From NCBI GenBank assembly GCA_016741945.1, contig JACVCQ010000032.1:1-12303 (forward strand): DNA of 12,303 nt. Direction: 5' to 3'. Shown here in pieces: positions 7,492 to 12,303 of this stretch. The notes under the pieces were generated by a model. The model saw only the letters and a program-made list of their open reading frames with translations. It had not been told where the DNA came from and ran no database searches. How positions within the stretch are numbered: position 1 is the first letter of the stretch; each line of letters opens with the position of its first letter. The DNA is from Chitinophagaceae bacterium. Its GTDB lineage: Bacteria > Bacteroidota > Bacteroidia > Chitinophagales > Chitinophagaceae. A program made the translations under genes and the position numbers.

Positions 7492-7499
7492 CAAATATA
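7492..7499 (-). promoter_or_regulatory. perfect TAnnTTTG -7 element just upstream of the hydrolase start
   Basis: On the minus strand the bases read TATATTTG, an exact match to the Bacteroidota -7 consensus, ending four bases before the ATG at 7487. No TTG is found at the usual -33 distance. If used, transcription would begin at or very near the A of the start codon, giving a leaderless mRNA. Confidence 0.4.
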
Positions 7500-7661
7500 A
7501 AAAAGTAGACACAGGCCTACGCTATAAATGCGATAGTAACAATGTAAAAATCGGACTGCTTCTTTTTGACCAAACTCCACTCATTGGGCTTGTTTTACAG
7601 TTCAAAAGAAAATGAAAGTCCCTTTCTACGAACAATTTCATATTTGACTTTTAAAATAAAA

Positions 7662-10127
7662 ATGATGGCAAAATTATACTTGTACGCAATGGGCTTGGTC
7701 TTTATAAGTATTTCATCCATTGCACAATCATCCAAAAAGGGAAAAATCAGTATTGCTATTCGAAATGAGCAACAACTTGTCTTGGAAAATGCCACAGCTG
7801 AATTATTGCGGCTGAAAGATTCATCACTTATTAAAGCGGCGGTTAGTGATAAAACCGGGGAGGTCATTTTCGAAAATTTGTTAACAGGTAATTATCGCAT
7901 TCGTATCTCAATGGTAGGTTATAATACCCTTTATTCAGACCCAATTTCCCTTCTTGAATCAGACAATGTGGTCAATGTAGGAGTGATTACTTTACAAACG
8001 GCTACTAACAGTATCAGTGAGGTAACGGTTACCGGTCGCAAACCGTTTATTCAGAAACTTACAGATCGCATTGTAGTAAATGTAGATAACAGTATTGTAA
8101 GTGCAGGAAGTTCTGCTTTAGAAGTGCTGGAACGCTCGCCAGGTGTGAGTGTAGATCAAAATGATGTGATTGGGTTAAGAGGCAGACAAGGTGTGATTAT
8201 TATGATAGATGGAAAACCTACGCCAATGTCTGGCGCTGACTTAGCGAACTATCTCAGAGGTTTACCTGCAAATACGATTGATAGAATAGATATTATTACC
8301 AATCCTTCTGCAAAATATGATGCAGCGGGAAATTCTGGAATCATTGATATCAGAATGAAAAAAGACCAACGTTTAGGAACCAATGGTACTATGACACTAG
8401 GCTACGGACAAGGGGTGTATCCTAAATCGAATGCAGGACTTACATTCAATCATCGTAATAAGAAAATCAATGTATTTGGTAACTATACATATGGATATCG
8501 GAAGAACATGAATCATTTGATTTTGGATAGAAATTTTTTCGATGATAATAAAGTGTATAGTGGAGGTGACCTAAAAGATAATTATACCACGTCACCATTT
8601 CATTTTCATAATACCCGTATAGGTATTGATTTGTTTCCTTCAAAGAAAACAATCATTGGAGCAGTGGTAAGTGCTAATTTCAATGACTTTGCAAGAAAAA
8701 CCATCAATGCATCGGATGTGATCGATGCACAAAAACAAAAAGCATCAACCTTTGCTACATTAGCCAATAATAATGATGGTGCTCAGAATGTAGTAGCCAA
8801 TATTAATTTCAAACACGCATTCAATACGACCGGTAAAGAATTAACAGCTGATTTTGATTATGGGGAATATAATTCTTCTTCACTTTCAAGGGTGGCTACT
8901 AAGTATTATAATCTCAATGGTACACTGTTACAACCTGATTATATTTTGGATGGTGATCAGGAAGGTAAGCTGATTTTACGTACGGCTAAAATCGATTATG
9001 CTAATCCATTTAAAAATGGAGGCAGATTTGAAGTGGGTGGAAAAACAAGTTATGTATCAGCAGATAACGATGCCAAGTTCTTTGATATGAGTACCGGTAT
9101 TCCACAAGATGATATCAATAAAACCAATCGCTTTAAATACAATGAATACAATAACGCAGCTTATGTGAATTTTAGTAAAGAGTTTAAGAAGTTCAATATT
9201 CAATTGGGCCTACGAGGAGAGCATACGAATATCAATACACATCAGATCAAGGGCAATCAAAAATTTGATTCTTCTTATTTTCAATTATTCCCAAGCGCCT
9301 TCTTCAATTACAAATTGAAAGAGGATCAAACACTCGGCTTATCTGTGAGCAGAAGAATTGATCGTCCGGGGTACGGACAATTGAACCCTTTCTTGTTTTT
9401 GATTGATGTAACGACATATTCTACAGGTAGACCCGGACTGCTTCCACAATTAACCTGGTCTTATGAGTTAAGTTATACGATGAAGAATATTAATTTCACT
9501 TTTGGTTATAGTCATACAAAGCAGAATCAGAATATTGCTATTGCCCGATTTAAAGATGTATTCCCGAATTTACCATCCAATGATAATGTTACCGTACAAA
9601 TACCTATTAATCTAAGCTCGCAAGATTATTATGGACTTACTGTTTCTGCTCCATTCCGAATCAATAGTTGGTGGAATATGGTGAATAATGGAAACGTATT
9701 TTATAATCATTTTAATGGACAACTAGGTAGCACAACTCTCAACAATGGCAAACCGGCGTTTGATATTAGAACCAATCATAATTTCACGATGGGTAAAGGC
9801 TGGCTGAGTGAATTGAATTTGAATTACAATTCCGGTGGACAATACGGCTTCATGGTAGCACGTCCGCAATGGGGATTGGCATTGGGTGTACAGAAATCTA
9901 TTTTAAATAAAAAAGGAACTCTTCGTTTCAATGTAACAGACATTTTCTGGACCAACTTACCACGTGCAACCATTACTTATAATAATTATATCGAAATATG
10001 GAGGGCTTATCGTGAAACACGAGTAGCCAACGTAACGTTCACTTATCGCTTCGGTAAAAACACCGTACAAGCCGCCCGAAGAAGAACAACGGCGTCGGAA
10101 GAAGAGAGAAGCAGGGCAGGGAACTAG
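7662..10127 (+). CDS. TonB-dependent receptor-like outer-membrane beta-barrel protein
   Basis: An 821-residue outer-membrane protein. Residues 1-22 are a signal peptide (hydrophobic core FISISSIA, cleavage near AQ-SS). About 25-110 is a carboxypeptidase-regulatory-like beta domain, common in Bacteroidota receptors. A plug domain follows at about 118-240, recognisable from SEVTVTGRKPF, ALEVLERSPGVSVD, LRGRQGVIIMIDGKPTP and the IDRIDIITNPSAKYDAAGN segment. The remainder is an alternating, aromatic-rich beta barrel ending near FTYRFGKN, of the 'outer membrane beta-barrel family' type rather than the SusC type. No SusD-like lipoprotein accompanies it, so a glycan-uptake locus is not supported, and the substrate is unknown. 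After the last strand comes a charged tail with RRR then EEER. I start at the ATG at 7662 (or 7665), because the signal peptide begins there; the longer frame from 7566 adds a non-secretory leader. CATATTTG at 7639-7646 is a weak -7 candidate. Confidence 0.9.
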   Translation: MMAKLYLYAMGLVFISISSIAQSSKKGKISIAIRNEQQLVLENATAELLRLKDSSLIKAAVSDKTGEVIFENLLTGNYRIRISMVGYNTLYSDPISLLESDNVVNVGVITLQTATNSISEVTVTGRKPFIQKLTDRIVVNVDNSIVSAGSSALEVLERSPGVSVDQNDVIGLRGRQGVIIMIDGKPTPMSGADLANYLRGLPANTIDRIDIITNPSAKYDAAGNSGIIDIRMKKDQRLGTNGTMTLGYGQGVYPKSNAGLTFNHRNKKINVFGNYTYGYRKNMNHLILDRNFFDDNKVYSGGDLKDNYTTSPFHFHNTRIGIDLFPSKKTIIGAVVSANFNDFARKTINASDVIDAQKQKASTFATLANNNDGAQNVVANINFKHAFNTTGKELTADFDYGEYNSSSLSRVATKYYNLNGTLLQPDYILDGDQEGKLILRTAKIDYANPFKNGGRFEVGGKTSYVSADNDAKFFDMSTGIPQDDINKTNRFKYNEYNNAAYVNFSKEFKKFNIQLGLRGEHTNINTHQIKGNQKFDSSYFQLFPSAFFNYKLKEDQTLGLSVSRRIDRPGYGQLNPFLFLIDVTTYSTGRPGLLPQLTWSYELSYTMKNINFTFGYSHTKQNQNIAIARFKDVFPNLPSNDNVTVQIPINLSSQDYYGLTVSAPFRINSWWNMVNNGNVFYNHFNGQLGSTTLNNGKPAFDIRTNHNFTMGKGWLSELNLNYNSGGQYGFMVARPQWGLALGVQKSILNKKGTLRFNVTDIFWTNLPRATITYNNYIEIWRAYRETRVANVTFTYRFGKNTVQAARRRTTASEEERSRAGN

Positions 10128-10137
10128 GGGTGGTTAA

Positions 10138-10205
10138 TAGTCCATGGTCCATAGTCCATAGCAAAAACAAATTGGGTTCTGCTATAGACCATCAACCATG
10201 GACTA
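10138..10205. repeat. 26-bp imperfect inverted repeat built from degenerate heptads
   Basis: The arms at 10138-10163 and 10180-10205 match as reverse complements at 22 of 26 positions and enclose a 16-nt loop. The left arm is three tandem heptads, AGTCCAT, GGTCCAT and AGTCCAT (10139-10159). The right arm, read on the minus strand, holds AGTCCAT, GGTTGAT and GGTCTAT. Flanking bases (GGGTGGT on the left, GGGAGGT read from the right) continue the symmetry loosely. It lies between two convergent genes, 10 bp after the receptor stop and 4 bp beyond the AraC gene stop, where it could form an mRNA 3' hairpin for both. It has no T-tract. It looks like a REP-like element or terminator substitute. Confidence 0.7.
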
Positions 10206-10209
10206 CAAA

Positions 10210-11094
10210 CTACCTCCCATGCAACTTCTCCAACAATTTCAAATGGGGCTGTAATTTTTTAACTGTATTTTTTTGGAGAAAACTTTTGAGATGTTTATAG
10301 AAATGGCTGTGATCATAGTAGCCATAGTCTGCACTGCTAAAAGTATCCGGATCGGTAGCCAAATGTTCAGTAGCTTTTCTAATGCGCATGATTTGAATAG
10401 CCGTTTTAGTACTAATGCTGGTAGCTGTTTCAAAGTAACGCTGTAATGTTCGGGAAGAGATATTGTATTGTTTGGCAAAATCTTCAACCGGGGTTATAAA
10501 ATCTCTTTTAGTTTCACAATGAGCTAATATTTGTGAAACAATCTCAATGGGTTTTAAAGAACCGGAATATTGATCAATGATCTTTTCGAAATAGCTTGTA
10601 AGAATCGATACGCGCTCCTCAAAAGAGTGGCAGGTTTTTATTTGAATCAACATGCCAGAATCCATCAAATAGCTTAATGGAAAAATATATTCACGGTATT
10701 CAGAGAAGTTGATCTTTTTTTGAAAAATAACGGGTGAGATCTTGAACTTGATTCCAAAAAGCTTATTTCCTTTTTGGTGAAAACATTCAATAGCGCGATG
10801 TCTGGGAAGAAAACCATCGGCTTTCATATCAAAACGCTTTTCTCCTACCTGCATTACAAAAGGGGTACCTAGGTTAATGAGATAGGTATAACCTGTATTT
10901 GGGAATAAAGCATCTGAAAAGCCTTTAGGATAAAGCTCCCACAAACGGTCAAAATCTGTTTCCCAGAAGAAGTCGATAAAATACGAAATAGACAAAGCTG
11001 CTTTTTGCCTTTTGTAATTCTGTTCGAAATGGTCGGTATGAAAAAATTCTACGTGTTGCACCTTGCGATAAAGATAGACAGCATGCAAGGGCAA
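10210..11094 (-). CDS. AraC-family transcriptional regulator
   Basis: A cytosolic regulator of up to 294 residues. The N-terminal part (about 30-130) has the pattern of an AraC-type effector-binding beta barrel, with YFIDFFWETD near residue 38 and LFPNTGYTYLINLG at 63-76, as in the family whose members often begin with 'FIDFYWE'. The C-terminal part holds two helix-turn-helix units, the first at about 202-222 (EDFAKQYNISSRTLQRYF) and the second at about 253-273, ending in YYDHSHFYKHLKSF. The second helix diverges from the usual GFxDxSHFxRxFK but keeps D-x-SHF. The start is unsure: the frame has no nearby ATG. The first possible start is TTG at 11094, a GTG at 11061 (V12) is the alternative, and the next Met is past residue 80. 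It follows the L,D-transpeptidase gene by 38 nt on the same strand, so co-transcription is plausible. Its target genes are unknown; the receptor on the other side converges on it and is not obviously controlled by it. Confidence 0.85.
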   Translation of the reverse strand: MPLHAVYLYRKVQHVEFFHTDHFEQNYKRQKAALSISYFIDFFWETDFDRLWELYPKGFSDALFPNTGYTYLINLGTPFVMQVGEKRFDMKADGFLPRHRAIECFHQKGNKLFGIKFKISPVIFQKKINFSEYREYIFPLSYLMDSGMLIQIKTCHSFEERVSILTSYFEKIIDQYSGSLKPIEIVSQILAHCETKRDFITPVEDFAKQYNISSRTLQRYFETATSISTKTAIQIMRIRKATEHLATDPDTFSSADYGYYDHSHFYKHLKSFLQKNTVKKLQPHLKLLEKLHGR

Positions 11095-11132
11095 TTATCT
11101 GTTAAAAAATGTTGTACGGTCAGAACAAATGA

Positions 11133-11843
11133 TTAAATGAATTTTGACTGTTTGAAGTAACCGAGCATCGGTGCATAGATGAAAAAACAACTGCCATTTT
11201 GAATGGTTGTAATCAATTCGCGGTGAATAGATTGAGGCACTGCCGGACAACCCAAACTTCTTCCCAAATAACCTTGCTTGGTGGCAATTTTTTCTTCTGC
11301 ATAATCGGCACCATGAATAACAATACCCCGTTGTAATGCTTTGTCATTAATACCCTTTTCTTTGCCTATCAAGCGAAGTGATAAACCATGTTTTCCATGA
11401 TAAGGTTCCCCGGTGGTATAAAAACCAATGCTGCTTTGAAAACTGCTGGCTTTATTCGAAAATTTTTTGGCCATCAATTTTCCTGAATTTTTTCCATGTG
11501 ATACATAGGTATGAAAGAGCAATTCTCCTTTCAGCATATCAATCACAAACAATCTTTTCTGATTAGAGGGTAGACTAAAGTCAACTACAGATAAAATATG
11601 ATCTTGCATAATTTGTCCACCAGATCTTAAGCGTTCATAACCAGCCAATGCCCATTCATAGGCTTTTTTGGAAAGCCCTAAAGATGCCAGATCCAAGTTG
11701 TCATAGATGGTTTTGAATGCATTCAAATGCGAAACTGATGTATGCTTGTTTGTAATAGCCATCGATTTCTCCTTGAAAGAAAAACCGGTAGTTGTTACCA
11801 GACAGAATAAAACAAGTTGCATTTTTTTGCTGATCATACACAT
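11133..11843 (-). CDS. murein L,D-transpeptidase catalytic-domain protein (YkuD_2-like)
   Basis: A 236-residue exported or membrane-attached protein that would form or exchange peptidoglycan cross-links through a catalytic cysteine. From the ATG at 11843 a positively charged N-terminus and hydrophobic stretch (MQLVLFCLVTTTGF) make a signal peptide. The catalytic region is late in the chain: HGADY with H177, then GRSLGCPAVP with nucleophile C199. This histidine-then-cysteine arrangement and the GRSxGCPAV form match the YkuD_2 group found in Bacteroidota rather than classical LdtA-E enzymes with SHGC motifs. The upstream part (about 40-100) contains YEWALAGYERL, a helical pre-domain usual in this group. 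In-frame starts also exist at GTG 11852 and ATG 11837. I prefer 11843 for codon choice and distance to the promoter. The AraC gene follows 38 nt downstream. Whether it makes 3-3 cross-links or attaches proteins to the wall is not shown. Confidence 0.87.
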   Translation of the reverse strand: MCMISKKMQLVLFCLVTTTGFSFKEKSMAITNKHTSVSHLNAFKTIYDNLDLASLGLSKKAYEWALAGYERLRSGGQIMQDHILSVVDFSLPSNQKRLFVIDMLKGELLFHTYVSHGKNSGKLMAKKFSNKASSFQSSIGFYTTGEPYHGKHGLSLRLIGKEKGINDKALQRGIVIHGADYAEEKIATKQGYLGRSLGCPAVPQSIHRELITTIQNGSCFFIYAPMLGYFKQSKFI

Positions 11844-11873
11844 TTGTTCCACGGCACTTCAGCACGGGGGAGG

Positions 11874-11881
11874 CAAAACTA
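11874..11881 (-). promoter_or_regulatory. TAnnTTTG -7 promoter element for the L,D-transpeptidase gene
   Basis: The minus strand reads TAGTTTTG, an exact match to TAnnTTTG. Transcription would start near 11868 and leave a leader of about 25 nt before the ATG at 11843. A TTTC lies upstream near the -33 region but the expected TTG is absent. Direct GGTGAA repeats occur at 11891 and 11901, just upstream; I assign no role to them. Confidence 0.45.
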
Positions 11882-11954
11882 AGTCTGTTGGGTGAAACTA
11901 GGTGAAGTGATGGTTCAGCTTTAACAGCATATTGACAGCGATTGGGCATAAAAA

Positions 11955-11977
11955 ACCCGCTCAAAAAAAGAGCGGGT
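11955..11977 (-). terminator. rho-independent terminator of adk
   Basis: On the minus strand the 8-bp stem ACCCGCTC / GAGCGGGT encloses a seven-T loop and is followed by a run of T (plus-strand A at 11950-11955). It lies about 40 bp after the adk stop and before the L,D-transpeptidase promoter, so it separates the two transcripts. Confidence 0.88.
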
Positions 11978-12018
11978 GCAGTTGGTTATTGGTTGTTAAG
12001 TTCTTATGTATAATTAGA

Positions 12019-12303
12019 TTAAGCCATTCTTTTTTCGATCTCATTACGCAGCAACTCAAAGATTTCATCTACAGAACCCTCTCCTTTGATATGTACTACT
12101 TTATCGAAGTTGTTATAGTAATTGGCTACCACAGTAGTTTTAGCTTTATATTCTGCAATACGGGCGCGAATTACTGACTCATTGGTATCATCACTTCTAC
12201 CGCTGGTTTTACCACGATTTAATAAACGACTTACCAGTTCTTCCTCGCTTACATCCAATGCCAATACTACTCCAATCTCGTAATTCTTCAGCTTTAAAAC
12301 CTT
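12019..12303 (-). CDS. adk: adenylate kinase, C-terminal half (partial)
   Basis: The 3' part of a nucleoside monophosphate kinase that runs off the window edge; about 94 residues are visible, starting KVLKLKNYEIGVVLALDV. The enzyme balances ATP, ADP and AMP in the cytosol. The visible segment covers the second half of the CORE and a short LID: LLNRGKTSGRSDDTNESVIRA carries the conserved arginines (R-G-K-x-S-G-R-x-D-D) that contact the phosphates, then RIAEYKAKT, typical of adenylate kinase. The short-LID form is usual in Bacteroidota. The P-loop and AMP-binding residues are outside the window, so related UMP/CMP kinases cannot be fully excluded. The stop is TAA at 12019-12021, and an intrinsic terminator follows. 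Confidence 0.88.
   Translation of the reverse strand, partial: KVLKLKNYEIGVVLALDVSEEELVSRLLNRGKTSGRSDDTNESVIRARIAEYKAKTTVVANYYNNFDKVVHIKGEGSVDEIFELLRNEIEKRMA

Noticed and set aside
7488..7580. N-terminal extension of the hydrolase from a GTG at 7580
   Set aside because: It lies before the usual first strand of the fold, runs over the promoter-like motif, and overlaps the open frame on the other strand. The ATG at 7487 fits the family.
7566..7661. N-terminal extension of the receptor from 7566
   Set aside because: It would place 32 non-hydrophobic, mixed residues before a clean signal peptide that begins at the ATG at 7662, so it is an open frame without coding evidence.
7662..11843. Receptor, AraC regulator and L,D-transpeptidase as one functional system
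   Set aside because: The receptor converges on the other two and is separated from them by the inverted repeat; no SusD, sigma/anti-sigma pair or shared motif links them.
11932..12177. Plus-strand ORF over the adk terminator and adk antisense
   Set aside because: It crosses the terminator hairpin and the antisense of adk and has no recognisable protein features.

Overview
The window is ordinary chromosomal DNA from a member of the Bacteroidota. The evidence is an AT-rich base composition, promoter-like TAnnTTTG motifs in place of classical -10 boxes, no strong Shine-Dalgarno sequences, an outer-membrane beta-barrel receptor with an N-terminal carboxypeptidase-regulatory-like domain, a 7TMR-DISM hybrid histidine kinase, and a short-LID adenylate kinase. 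The Chitinophagia (Chitinophagaceae-like) is my best guess below phylum level, from general feel of the proteins only. I see no tRNA, rRNA, CRISPR array, insertion sequence, integrase or phage gene.

Layout. (1) 1-2420, plus strand: the last codons of uvrB (DNA repair), then a small PlsC-type acyltransferase and a long-chain acyl-CoA ligase only 3 nt apart, a likely lipid-handling pair. (2) 2421-3507: an OmpA-type lipoprotein that anchors the outer membrane to peptidoglycan, closed by a strong hairpin terminator that can serve both strands. (3) 3508-6804: a hemerythrin-like (HHE) diiron protein on the minus strand, diverging from a large hybrid sensor histidine kinase on the plus strand. The 246-bp space between them is the longest gap in the window and holds two 7-6-7 inverted repeats close to the hemerythrin start. 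(4) 6798-7487, minus strand: a small alpha/beta hydrolase whose stop overlaps the kinase stop by 7 bp, with a promoter-like motif almost touching its start codon. (5) 7662-10127, plus strand: a TonB-dependent-receptor-like outer-membrane protein. (6) 10128-10209: a long imperfect inverted repeat made of degenerate heptads between two convergent genes. (7) 10210-12303, minus strand: an AraC-family regulator preceded by an L,D-transpeptidase with a good promoter match, and the 3' end of adk with its own hairpin terminator.

Taken together, the genes are mostly envelope functions (lipid acylation, peptidoglycan anchoring and cross-linking, outer-membrane uptake) with two regulators (the hybrid kinase and the AraC protein) whose targets cannot be read from the sequence. 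I did not find a convincing new multi-gene system. The best leads are the heptad-built inverted repeat at 10138-10205 and the paired dyads in the hemerythrin/kinase divergent region.
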